Below are positions 8,570-16,617 of a stretch of DNA of 64,000 nucleotides, piece after piece. The notes beneath the pieces were generated by a model. It ran no database searches. It was given only the letters and a program-made list of their open reading frames with translations, and had not been told where the DNA came from. Made by a program: the position numbers and the translations under genes. The number at the start of each line of letters is the position of its first letter. Positions within the stretch are counted from its first letter, which is position 1. Source of the DNA: an uncultured Bacteroidales bacterium (GTDB taxonomy: Bacteria; Bacteroidota; Bacteroidia; Bacteroidales; UBA4417); contig CAIRMR010000007.1 of assembly GCA_903879715.1 (NCBI GenBank), positions 1 to 64,000 of the forward strand. The letters are read 5' to 3'.

Positions 8570-10375
8570 TCACTTTCCTATACAGTATAAGTTCTTATCA
8601 CCCCTGATGATGATCTTCCCTCCAACAAATGTCGGCGTGCAAACCGAGCCTTCGCCCAACGCTGGTTCACTTACAGACGTATATGTTTTGTCCGCTTTAA
8701 AGATATGCATTATGCCTTTTTTATCCATTTGCCATACGTTTCCATCCACCAGCATGGTTGATGCATAGGTTGGTGTTCCAAAGTCTTTTTCCCAGTACTT
8801 TTCGCCGGTTTTGGCATCGTAGCAAAGCATCATTCCATAGCTTGTCGGTAGAAAAACGTATTTGGCTGTAGCTACCGGACTTGGAATATCCGAAAGGTAT
8901 TCATCCGATTCCCACAATAATTTTGGGGAAGCTCCGATTTGAACTGCAGCCAGTTTCGAATAGTCGTTTACCGAATAAACCACGCCATCCGCATAAGCCA
9001 GCGATGGACCGACTTCGCCCGAAATACAGTTAAAACGCCAGAGTTCTTTTCCTGTTGCCGGATTGTACGAAATCACAAAAGGCTCGGCTACCAGCATCAC
9101 TTCCATCTGTTTACCCGTATTTACCAGGATTGGTGATGCCCAGGTAATTTTTACGTCGCGGCTGGTTTTCCAGACCTGTTCCCCGGTTTTTCCGGCAAAT
9201 GCCATAACATTGGTATTCCCCGACTGATCATATTGCACGATCAGTAAATCGCGATACATTATAAGCGATGAGGAATGCCCGTAATGATTCTTTGGAAGTC
9301 CCAGGTTTTTGGCCCAGACTTTTTTACCTTCAAAATCCAGAGCAATAAGATCGCCATTGGCAAAAATGGCATACACACGACGACCATCTGTGGTAAGGGT
9401 TGGAGCAGCAAATCCGGTTTCTCCGTTTACTTTCGGAGTTGTAGCCGGAGAGCCGGAAATTTTGTCAACAACAGTTTGCCAGAGGAGTTTTCCTGAATTC
9501 AAATCAAAACAATAGACTTCACGCTTGGTACCACTGGCACCCGAGAGGAAGATTTTATCATTCCATACGATTGGAGAATTATATCCTGTAAGAGGAATAG
9601 CGGTCTTCCATTTTATGTTTTTGCCGCTGCTCCCATTCCAACTTGTTGGAAAGCCACGCTGAAAAACAGTTCCATTTCCTCCCGGACCTCGGAATGAGGG
9701 TGAATTAGCGTTGATTTCCTGTTGCGTAGGATAGCCATCCATGGATTGTGTAAGAGTTGTTGAATCCTGACTATTAAGTGAAGTGCTATCAGTAATTGAA
9801 GTGGAATCAGTTTTGGTAATTTGATTTTCTACCTGAGTTAATGTAGAGTCTGATGTAACCCCAACAGATTTTGCAGTAAGATTAAGCGTTTTCCCAAGTT
9901 CGTTATGAGTCAGAAAAGCAAAAAGCAAAGAAACACAAACCAGAAAAATTCCCGAATATGCCACCCATTTCCGGTTTATTTTGCGCAAATCCCAGAAATT
10001 GTCTGTTGCCGCGTCCGGAACAACAGGAATTTTTACAGTCATCAATTCAGCGGATTTCAGGCAAATGATTACAATCAGAACACTAAATAACAAGAGATAG
10101 CCACCGGTTCGTATTTGCCATTGATTGGTGAAAAAAGCTTTACGGGCAAGCAGATCGAGTTCACGAATTTCGGCTTTAAGCTGTTCGTCATCCGGATTGC
10201 TTTTAAACTTTTCGATCAGGGATTTCATAACCGGCGAGTTCAGCGGATCACTGCTTTTCACCTGGAAATAATTCACCGAAACCAGTATGCAAATTACAAA
10301 TGCAAGCAAAGCTGCTGCAAAGGCAATGCTTTGAAGCAGTCTGATGGTTTTATCCGGTGGGGTTGGAAAGTTCAT
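8570..10375 (-). CDS. Membrane-anchored PQQ-type beta-propeller protein
   Basis: A 601-residue protein with three predicted membrane segments (about 12-35, 91-107, 138-156), a Ser/Thr-rich linker (~185-212), then a PQQ-like propeller to the C-terminus. The propeller opens NSPSFRGPGGNGTVFQRG, close in pattern to the FRGxxRNGIYPE openings of propellers further upstream in the cluster. Blade motifs include GKLLWQTVVDK, GEQVWKTSRD, GKELWRFNC and GEKYWEKDFG. The likely topology puts the propeller in the periplasm. Enzymatic or scaffold role undecided. It lies between the Y1 transposase and the S23 gene. Confidence 0.8.
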   Translation of the reverse strand: MNFPTPPDKTIRLLQSIAFAAALLAFVICILVSVNYFQVKSSDPLNSPVMKSLIEKFKSNPDDEQLKAEIRELDLLARKAFFTNQWQIRTGGYLLLFSVLIVIICLKSAELMTVKIPVVPDAATDNFWDLRKINRKWVAYSGIFLVCVSLLFAFLTHNELGKTLNLTAKSVGVTSDSTLTQVENQITKTDSTSITDSTSLNSQDSTTLTQSMDGYPTQQEINANSPSFRGPGGNGTVFQRGFPTSWNGSSGKNIKWKTAIPLTGYNSPIVWNDKIFLSGASGTKREVYCFDLNSGKLLWQTVVDKISGSPATTPKVNGETGFAAPTLTTDGRRVYAIFANGDLIALDFEGKKVWAKNLGLPKNHYGHSSSLIMYRDLLIVQYDQSGNTNVMAFAGKTGEQVWKTSRDVKITWASPILVNTGKQMEVMLVAEPFVISYNPATGKELWRFNCISGEVGPSLAYADGVVYSVNDYSKLAAVQIGASPKLLWESDEYLSDIPSPVATAKYVFLPTSYGMMLCYDAKTGEKYWEKDFGTPTYASTMLVDGNVWQMDKKGIMHIFKADKTYTSVSEPALGEGSVCTPTFVGGKIIIRGDKNLYCIGK

Positions 10376-10404
10376 TTTTATAGTGGTTTCGTAATGGTTT
10401 TAAA

Positions 10405-10443
10405 GGTCGGGAGTCGGAAGTCGGGAGTCGGGAGTCGGAAGCG
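10405..10443. repeat. GTCGGGAGTCGGAAG tandem repeat, left of S23 gene
   Basis: About four imperfect copies of GTCGGGA/GTCGGAA. The reverse-oriented partner is at 10988-11014, so the S23 gene is bracketed by inverted copies. Confidence 0.7.
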
Positions 10444-10513
10444 TGCCGATCAAACAATTCACCGAAGCTGGACAAATCTTACCAGGTGGTAAAGGACTGG
10501 CATTTTTTCCAGA

Positions 10514-10867
10514 TTAATTTATTTTCTCCTTAAACTTTACCATCATATTCATCAAATTAAATGCAAAGTCATAATTCTCCCTGAATTCTTCTTCCGAAAT
10601 ATATTCACGTCTTTTGGCTTTATATAAACAGGTTACTACTTCCGCAATGGAACGAATAGAATAACCTATGAATTTTCTGAACTCCGGATCAGATTGACCA
10701 ATTGAACCTTCTGAAATATTAAGTGCAATCGAATCAACTGCCCGAAGTATTTGAGAAGAAAGGTTGTATAATTCCTTTTTAGGGAACTTATCAGTTAATT
10801 TATTAATTACCTCCCCATAATCCATTGCAAGTTGCCAGATAATGAGTTTTTCGAATTTGAAGCTCAT
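10514..10867 (-). CDS. S23-type four-helix bundle protein
   Basis: A 117-residue all-helical protein of the 23S-rRNA intervening-sequence (S23/four helix bundle) family: opening FKFEKLIIWQLAMDY, central SSQILRAVDSIALNISEGS, then FIGYSIRSIAEVVTCLYKAK. Family members occur singly or in many copies in Bacteroidota and their role is not settled; a related fold serves as the accessory protein of diversity-generating retroelements, but no reverse transcriptase is here. It stands alone, bracketed by inverted GTCGGAAG repeats, between unrelated cluster genes, which suggests a small transposable cassette. Confidence 0.85.
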   Translation of the reverse strand: MSFKFEKLIIWQLAMDYGEVINKLTDKFPKKELYNLSSQILRAVDSIALNISEGSIGQSDPEFRKFIGYSIRSIAEVVTCLYKAKRREYISEEEFRENYDFAFNLMNMMVKFKEKIN

Positions 10868-10987
10868 GACATATTGTTTAATGTTCGACCTTATATTTAA
10901 TCAACATTTTACTTCATACTTTCATCAATTTCTGCTTTCCAGTTAAAATACCACAGATGCTGAATTAACTTCTTCCTTCCCGTTCAC

Positions 10988-11014
10988 TGACTTCCGTCTT
11001 CCGACTTCCGACTC
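10988..11014. repeat. TTCCGACTTCCGAC repeat, right of S23 gene
   Basis: Three imperfect copies in the opposite sense to 10405-10443, ending immediately at the stop codon of the polyferredoxin gene. Confidence 0.65.
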
Positions 11015-11015
11015 T

Positions 11016-12284
11016 TCATTTCGGCAGCTTCACCGGGCAATAATCCACACAACGCACACAACTTAAGCATGTTCCTTTGTTTGGAGTATAGTCTGTGCGG
11101 TGTTTCGTCATCAATCGTCCGGCAATAAGGCCACCAAAAACAAGCCCAATAAATCCGCCCAGAATCCAGCTTCCGATATAAAATTTATGCAGTACTGCTG
11201 AAGCTTCCGCAAAAGCCTGGCTTTGTTGTTTCCCGGCTGATTTGAATGCTTCAATTTCGAAAGTTTCAGGCTGATTTTTTGGGGTACCCGGATTCAGAAT
11301 TTGCTTTGCCAGCCGCACTTTTACATTAACACCGGCTAAAGGTTCATGAAGTTTTGAGCCAATCCAGCCACCAAGCAACATCAGGATAGGAATCAGGAAA
11401 GTGATAAAGATCAGCTTGCGGGCCATGGTGCCTTTGTCCTCGGGATTTTTAGTAGTAACGGGCATATCGATGGCATCGTAAGGACAAGAGTTTTCACAAA
11501 GGCGGCATTGAATGCATTCGGCAGGAGTGATGGTGATGTGCTTTCGCGAAAAGCGGCTTACCCAATTAAGCAAAACGCCATATGGACAAAGAAACCGGCA
11601 ATATGGCCGGGCAATAAAAATTCCGACAATTAGTAAAATTCCTCCGAATACAAACATCCCGAAAGAAGCGTTAAACCGCCAGATCCCGACAAAAGGATCG
11701 TAACGACAGATAATAAAATCGGTACCGGTTGCGGCATATAAAACAGCAAGACCGAGATAAATGTATGGGATCACACCAAGTACAGCATTCAGCCGTGATC
11801 CAATTTTCTGCGGACTCCAGGCCACCAGATCCTGAATAGCTCCAAACGGGCAGACAGCAGCGCAGAAAGTCCGGCCAAAAAATGCTGTATAGACCAGCGG
11901 AGCCACAAAAAAGATGATCGCTGAAATTGAAATCAAATAGGAATTGTCGAATAATGCCAGAGTAACATTTTGTATGGAACCTATGGAACAAACGCAACCT
12001 TCGCGGTAAAATCCAAAATAAGCCAGAGCAAAAACCGACATCCAGAAAACTCCGTTTCGATTTCGTTTTTTTATCACCAGCCACGAAACTACCGACAATG
12101 AAATAATCAGAACCGCAATATCCAGAATGGCCAGCATTTCGGCGCGCGGATTGGGAAGCAAGGTTTCGGGCTGCACATACCCAGATTCAAATTCTGGCTT
12201 TGGAAAACGCTGTATTCCATACGAGTCCATAAACTGAACCGCGAACAGGAACAAGAGGAAAACTATTGCAAGCGTTTTTTTCAT
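11016..12284 (-). CDS. NosR/NapH-like membrane polyferredoxin
   Basis: A 422-residue integral membrane iron-sulfur protein. The N-terminus is a signal/anchor helix (3-18), followed by several membrane helices. It carries GCVCSIG (97-101), the two CxxxCP motifs typical of NosR/NapH/RdxA (CAAVCPFG from 141 and CRFLCPYG from 229), a 4Fe-4S ferredoxin motif CIQCRLCENSCP (257-268), and a second at the C-terminus (CLSCVRCVDYCP). In NosR/NapH systems such proteins pass electrons between the quinone pool or cytoplasmic donors and periplasmic partners. It is directly followed, within 90 bp, by the Tat-like ferredoxin gene upstream on the same strand, so the two probably work as a pair. Confidence 0.85.
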   Translation of the reverse strand: MKKTLAIVFLLFLFAVQFMDSYGIQRFPKPEFESGYVQPETLLPNPRAEMLAILDIAVLIISLSVVSWLVIKKRNRNGVFWMSVFALAYFGFYREGCVCSIGSIQNVTLALFDNSYLISISAIIFFVAPLVYTAFFGRTFCAAVCPFGAIQDLVAWSPQKIGSRLNAVLGVIPYIYLGLAVLYAATGTDFIICRYDPFVGIWRFNASFGMFVFGGILLIVGIFIARPYCRFLCPYGVLLNWVSRFSRKHITITPAECIQCRLCENSCPYDAIDMPVTTKNPEDKGTMARKLIFITFLIPILMLLGGWIGSKLHEPLAGVNVKVRLAKQILNPGTPKNQPETFEIEAFKSAGKQQSQAFAEASAVLHKFYIGSWILGGFIGLVFGGLIAGRLMTKHRTDYTPNKGTCLSCVRCVDYCPVKLPK

Positions 12285-12372
12285 TAAGTGATATTTTGTG
12301 CTGTGTGCTTAGTGCTATGTGCTTACCAAATGGCTAAATATTTTCCTTTCCCTAAATCCCAACCCCTAATAC

Positions 12373-13017
12373 CTAAACCCTTTCTTCAGGTTTAGCTTCG
12401 ATTCCCTGCAACAAATAGGATTTATTAGCCGGTACACGGCTGAAAGCATCGGCGGGACAATCCCGTGCTATGGCACATTCGTTGCAATTCACGCAGCGGT
12501 CGTGACGGACCTGCAGTTGCAGTGATCCGTTGCCAAAAGCTCCGCATCCTTTTACGCATTTGGCACAACCGATACACAAAGGTTCATCAATGGTATACTG
12601 GTAAAAAGGATCTTCAACAAACTTACGTTTGATAGCGGCGGTAGGGCAAAGCTGGTTTTCTGCTGCCGTCGAAATGGTTTTGGTATCGGGTTTCAGGTAT
12701 CCACCACACAAATCGCAATAGCCGCACATAGCATACACATGTACCACTTTAACGGCTGAAGGCGACATCACGCAATTTTCTGCGCAGCGCCCACACTGTA
12801 TGCATTTGGTGGGATCGAGCTGCCAGACGGTTTGCCTGAAAAGCGTTGCTTCCGGTAAATCACAACTATGGGATTTGCCACAATTTGTACAGGAAGAACC
12901 TAGTTCGCAAGTACCGCCTTTAACAGATCGGTAAACCAGAATCCCTGTTGTAGCAGTCAGTCCGGTGAGAATAGTCCCGCGGCACAGCATGTTCAGAAAG
13001 TCTCTTCGGTTCTGCAT
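12373..13017 (-). CDS. Periplasmic multi-cluster ferredoxin with Tat-like leader (NapG-like)
   Basis: A 214-residue protein starting MQNRRDFLNMLCRG, an RR-DFL twin-arginine-type leader followed by a hydrophobic stretch (~12-30). The mature protein is packed with cysteines: CIQCGRCAENC (72-82), CGYCDLCGG (98-106), LCPTAAIK (124), CIGCAKCVKGC (148-158) and CVNCNECAIARDCP (175-188), enough for about four 4Fe-4S clusters. This is the layout of NapG/MauM-type ferredoxins, exported folded through Tat. Its partner should be the membrane polyferredoxin just downstream. An additional Cys group at 37-52 (CELGSSCTNCG) is unusual. Confidence 0.85.
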   Translation of the reverse strand: MQNRRDFLNMLCRGTILTGLTATTGILVYRSVKGGTCELGSSCTNCGKSHSCDLPEATLFRQTVWQLDPTKCIQCGRCAENCVMSPSAVKVVHVYAMCGYCDLCGGYLKPDTKTISTAAENQLCPTAAIKRKFVEDPFYQYTIDEPLCIGCAKCVKGCGAFGNGSLQLQVRHDRCVNCNECAIARDCPADAFSRVPANKSYLLQGIEAKPEERV

Positions 13018-13084
13018 AGCTTAATTTATTTAGTTTCACCTTTTTCAGTGTGCAGACACCCTGCGGGTGTGCAGACACTGAAAA

Positions 13085-14044
13085 TCACTTCGGTTCAAAT
13101 ATACGTACAAGCTTCTTCGCCGGATCGAGTACCAGGATTCGGTTTTGATTATCAACCGCCAGATCGAGGCCGGTGGTTCCTTCCTCAAACTGGTCGGGAG
13201 TGGCAACAACAGCCAGGAACGTGCCGTCGGTATTATAAATTTTTACCCTTTCAATTCCTTTTTCGCTGGTTACAAATAAGCTGTCGTTAAGGAAAGCAAA
13301 GTTAGATGGATTGCAGCAGCCGCAAAAGCCTTCCATGGCATTTGATGCTTTCACCCAGGAAGTAAGCAACGTTCCGTCGGATTTGTATTTTTCGAAACTG
13401 TGCCGGCCGGGATTTACTACCCATAAATTGCCATCCTTGCTGATGCCAAGATCAAAATACGGGCTGGGAATAATAAATCCGGGAACGCCGGTAGCCGGAT
13501 CTTTCAAGCCTATTTTATTAAAGAGATATCCCTTAACATGACAGTGATAAACTACTTTCTGACCTGCATCAGCTATAAAAATATCCTCACCTTTTACAGC
13601 AATACTTGTAATTACAGCATCTGCCCCCAGGGATGCCCATCTGGATAGTCGATTTCCGCTTTTATCCCAGATTTCGATATGATCCTTGACTCCAATGAAT
13701 ATTTTTCCATTTTGAGAAATTGCAATGCATTGTGCGGTACTGTCGATTTTGAATTTGGTTTCAACTTTTCCTGAAGAATTAAAAATCTCAATACCATCTT
13801 TTCCTGAAACATAAATTCTCCCTAGGCTATCAGTTGTAAGGCCATGAATTTCTTCCAGCGTTGTTTTGATTTGTAGTGTTTCGGAATAAACGGCTTTTGT
13901 GGTATCCCCTTCACGGATATTGTCTAATTCAAACCTGTATGGATTGGTGTTATCAGGCTTGCTAAAAAAAAAGTCCTTAACCATAAATGCTACCAAAACA
14001 AGCAGCAAAACCAGGGCAGAGCTAATGATAATCTTTTGTTTCAT
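13085..14044 (-). CDS. Membrane-anchored NHL-type beta-propeller protein
   Basis: A 319-residue protein with one N-terminal membrane anchor (about residues 4-22) followed by a periplasmic six-bladed-type NHL propeller: repeats such as GLTTDSLGRIYVSGKDGIEIF, AISQNGKIFIGVKDHIEIWD, DLGISKDGNLWVVNPGRHSF and LAVDNQNRILVLDPAKKLVRIF. A Cys pair in GFCGCCNPSNF is notable and may bind metal or a cofactor. NHL propellers usually bind proteins or small ligands. It sits between the ferredoxin and a PQQ-type propeller with short gaps, in keeping with one operon. Confidence 0.75.
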   Translation of the reverse strand: MKQKIIISSALVLLLVLVAFMVKDFFFSKPDNTNPYRFELDNIREGDTTKAVYSETLQIKTTLEEIHGLTTDSLGRIYVSGKDGIEIFNSSGKVETKFKIDSTAQCIAISQNGKIFIGVKDHIEIWDKSGNRLSRWASLGADAVITSIAVKGEDIFIADAGQKVVYHCHVKGYLFNKIGLKDPATGVPGFIIPSPYFDLGISKDGNLWVVNPGRHSFEKYKSDGTLLTSWVKASNAMEGFCGCCNPSNFAFLNDSLFVTSEKGIERVKIYNTDGTFLAVVATPDQFEEGTTGLDLAVDNQNRILVLDPAKKLVRIFEPK

Positions 14045-14077
14045 GGATTAATGTATTATGAATTATTTTTACGCTTT

Positions 14078-15505
14078 TTACTTCGCCCTGATATCAAGGC
14101 AGACCATTGTTTTAGAATCCCGCATCAGAAGATAACCACCTGTGATAGCTATCGGTCCCCACGAATCCTGCCCGTCAATTATTTTAGCTTTATCCAGAAC
14201 GGTAAACTTTGAGGTCGAGTATTTGGCGATAGTCATTTCCCCGTCATCGTTCAGGATAAAGAATTTGTTATCGGCTAAAATATAAGGTCCAAGTCCGAAT
14301 CGTTCCGTTTTACCACTGCTCATAATAGCTTTGCGGGTATCGCTGCTTTTGTAGCAGGCAAATTGGCCGCGGAGTTCGCCGGCATCTTTGGGTAAAATTC
14401 CGAAGACAAATCCGTTGTAAAAAATCGGAGTTTGCTGCTCCGATGCCAGTCCAGCCAGCGGTTTGTATTGCTGAACGATTCCGGTTGAATATTTCCCGCC
14501 GTTTTCTTTTACCTGGATCAGGACTGCACCGGCTCCATAACCGGCTGTCATGTAAACAAGTCCGTTATCAAGTATCAAAGGTGATGGCGCGATTACCGCA
14601 GGTGAAAAGGCAGGCGTTTCCCAAAGGATTTTGCCTCTGTCGGCACCTTCGGCAGAAATTCCGCATATACCGCCAATAGCGCAATACACGTACATCTTTT
14701 TACCTTTAAAAGTCATTGGCATAATGGAAGAATGCGACATCTTCCAGTTTTTGGGATTAGGTGTTTCCCAGGCTTTTTTGCCGGTTTTACAGTCGATTCC
14801 AATTAATAAAGCTTTTCCACCGGTAGCTATTATTGCCGTGTCGTTTACAATTAACGGGCACTGACCGGTGTACCAGAAAGGCACTTCGGTATTGTATTCT
14901 GTAACCAGGTCAAGTCCCCATAGCAGATTGCCATTCAGGCGGTTAACGCACATTACCTGGCAGCGCGGTCCTATGGAAACAACAAAATTTTCGGTTACAG
15001 CCGGAATGGTGCGCGACAAGCCGTGATTCCTTTTCAATCGTACATTATAACCACGTCGCCAGAGTTCCTCGCCGTTCAGAAGCGAAAAACAACGGAGCTG
15101 GTCTTGTTTTGAAGGTTCATCGTAATCAAGAATATACACACGGCCATCATAAACAGCCGGAGCTGCGTGCCCTTCGCCAAGTGGTATTTTCCACAGGATT
15201 TTCGGACCTTCTTTGGGGAATTTATCAATGAGTCGGGTATTTTCCTTGCTCACATTATCAAAATCCGCGCCACGAAACCTGGGCCATCGTGTTCCCGGAA
15301 TATCATCGCAGGTTTTAAAGAAAGTGAAGGTTTCGCCGATATTCACTTTTTGAGCGGCAATGGCTCCGGTTTTGCGTTCATCCATTCCGGGAACGGATGG
15401 TGTAAACGATTTAACCGGATTGTAGATCAGCCACCATGCCAGAATGCCAACTCCAACCACTATAAAAGCGGGAAGAAAGTACTTGTACAGGCTGATTTTA
15501 GGCAT
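14078..15505 (-). CDS. Membrane-anchored PQQ-type beta-propeller protein
   Basis: 475 residues from MPKISLYKYFLPAF. I prefer this start to the Met eight codons upstream because a TACTTTTG -7-type promoter box lies at 15532-15539, which would place transcription start near or after the upstream ATG. One anchor helix (about 8-28) precedes a PQQ-like propeller: TRWPRFRGADFDNVSKENT, GHAAPAVYDGRVYILDYDE, GNLLWGLDLVTEYN, GKKAWETPNPK, GKILWETPAFSP. First gene of the operon-like run 14078-11016. Confidence 0.8.
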   Translation of the reverse strand: MPKISLYKYFLPAFIVVGVGILAWWLIYNPVKSFTPSVPGMDERKTGAIAAQKVNIGETFTFFKTCDDIPGTRWPRFRGADFDNVSKENTRLIDKFPKEGPKILWKIPLGEGHAAPAVYDGRVYILDYDEPSKQDQLRCFSLLNGEELWRRGYNVRLKRNHGLSRTIPAVTENFVVSIGPRCQVMCVNRLNGNLLWGLDLVTEYNTEVPFWYTGQCPLIVNDTAIIATGGKALLIGIDCKTGKKAWETPNPKNWKMSHSSIMPMTFKGKKMYVYCAIGGICGISAEGADRGKILWETPAFSPAVIAPSPLILDNGLVYMTAGYGAGAVLIQVKENGGKYSTGIVQQYKPLAGLASEQQTPIFYNGFVFGILPKDAGELRGQFACYKSSDTRKAIMSSGKTERFGLGPYILADNKFFILNDDGEMTIAKYSTSKFTVLDKAKIIDGQDSWGPIAITGGYLLMRDSKTMVCLDIRAK

Positions 15506-15531
15506 AAAGGTATGATTGGAATAGTCCAAAG

Positions 15532-15539
15532 CAAAAGTA
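15532..15539 (-). promoter_or_regulatory. -7 promoter box (TACTTTTG)
   Basis: Matches the Bacteroidota sigmaABfr -7 consensus TAnnTTTG on the minus strand, ~27 bp before the preferred start of the propeller gene at 15505. The -33 element is weak. 15540-15769 holds nothing else I can support. Confidence 0.45.
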
Positions 15540-15769
15540 CTTATTAACTATGATACTCTTGCGATTTGCAGATATGTAAATATTGAGTTTTATGCCAGAT
15601 TTAACTGATAAATACTCACATTGGCTATTGTTGAAACACCTGAATGTTTATTTTTACAGCCCGCCAAACTGGATGAGTATCTAAAATCAGTCAGGATTTT
15701 TTTAACTCAGGAAATGGAGTTTGATCTCCCGATATCCAGGGAGGCCTTGTTATAAAAAACCTATTTTAT

Positions 15770-16105
15770 TCAGTGAGATACAATTTCATTCAGTGCTTCG
15801 AAAACATATCTGTTCAGGGTAATGCCCCGCATTTTTGCAGAAATGGCAATTCGCTTGTGAAGTTCTGGCGTGAGGCGTATATTGAAACTGCCTTTGTAGC
15901 TTTTTTCAGGTGCAATGTTTTCAGCTTCACAATCTTTAATATGTTCATCAACCATAAAGCGAAACGCAGCAGTTAACTCCTTTACGGTTTCGCCTTCAAA
16001 TGTTACAAGATCGGTAATACCTTCTATTTTTCCATAAAAGATACTATCATCTGCCATAAAGTGGACAGAGCCGATAAATCCCTTATAATTTAAAACATCT
16101 TTCAT
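15770..16105 (-). CDS. hicB: HicB-family antitoxin
   Basis: A 111-residue antitoxin: the N-terminal partial RNase H-like HicB domain (YKGFIGSVHFMADDSIFYGKI, TFEGETVKELTAAFRFMVDEH) and a C-terminal ribbon-helix-helix DNA-binding part (FNIRLTPELHKRIAISAKM, ~73-92). It neutralises HicA and likely represses the operon. The upstream hicA ends 113 bp away instead of the usual few to 20 bp, because leader element B (16106-16203) lies between them. Its start ATGAAA is flush with the element's 3' end. Confidence 0.9.
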   Translation of the reverse strand: MKDVLNYKGFIGSVHFMADDSIFYGKIEGITDLVTFEGETVKELTAAFRFMVDEHIKDCEAENIAPEKSYKGSFNIRLTPELHKRIAISAKMRGITLNRYVFEALNEIVSH

Positions 16106-16203
16106 GTGTTATTAATTTGTTTTTTAAAGGTCACATGGAATACGCCAGATTGATCATAATATCATCTTCGGTTGGTGATTTATTCCAATCATGGCTATTT
16201 CAT
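16106..16203 (-). promoter_or_regulatory. Start-codon-flush leader element, copy B (inside hicAB)
   Basis: 98 bp between hicA and hicB. On the minus strand hicA's stop is followed by CAGGAGGATAAAAAG and then ATGAAATAG, the start of the element; the element ends in TTAATAACAC and the true hicB start ATGAAAGATG follows. Removing the element and one ATGAAA would give a normal hicAB spacing of 15 nt with AGGAGG properly placed. This is strong local evidence for insertion with ATGAAA at both borders. GCCA-T-GATTG pairs with CAATC-TGGC as in copy A. Confidence 0.8.
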
Positions 16204-16218
16204 CTTTTTATCCTCCTG

Positions 16219-16461
16219 TTAAATTAAACCCTCTTTTTTAATTTCTTCAAGAATCAATCCTATTTGATATTGTTTGAGAATGTTTCCCGGATGAGGCTTA
16301 TGGAGCTTAATTTTATGTGTTTTGCTTTGGAAACAAACCCTTGATCCGGTTCCCTGCAACTCTTCGTAACCCCAAACTGAAAGTACGCGTTTTAGTTCCG
16401 AATATGTAAAGTCCTTCGGATTTGATAATAACCGCGCCATCAATTTTTCGGTTTTCGACAT
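16219..16461 (-). CDS. hicA: HicA-family mRNA interferase toxin
   Basis: An 80-residue toxin with the HicA dsRBD-like fold: RVLSVWGYEELQGTGSRVCF followed by HKIKLHKPHPGNILKQYQIG. It belongs to the subfamily with GSR in place of the GSHH signature, and with the HKPHPG motif. HicA cleaves mRNA; HicB (15770-16105) is the antitoxin. Toxin first, antitoxin second, as is usual. A -7 box (TATCTTTG, minus 16483-16476) precedes it. Confidence 0.85.
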   Translation of the reverse strand: MSKTEKLMARLLSNPKDFTYSELKRVLSVWGYEELQGTGSRVCFQSKTHKIKLHKPHPGNILKQYQIGLILEEIKKEGLI

Positions 16462-16475
16462 AGCGATATTTTATA

Positions 16476-16483
16476 CAAAGATA
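16476..16483 (-). promoter_or_regulatory. hicAB promoter, -7 box TATCTTTG
   Basis: Consensus TAnnTTTG on the minus strand 15 bp before the hicA start; a TTG-containing -33-like element lies ~20 bp further upstream (around 16503-16508). Confidence 0.6.
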
Positions 16484-16617
16484 CAATAGAAAAATAAAGC
16501 AACCATTATTTAGTTGCAGATTTTATCTCGTTTTAGATTGGATCCATCCTGGCGGATGTCATTTCCTTGAAATTTCCTCAAAAATATTTGTATATCTCTC
16601 GTATCCTGTTTATTATA

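Noticed and set aside
8275-8607. 110-codon plus-strand frame over the Y1 transposase palindromes
   Set aside because: Antisense to an intact transposase gene and crosses three palindromes.
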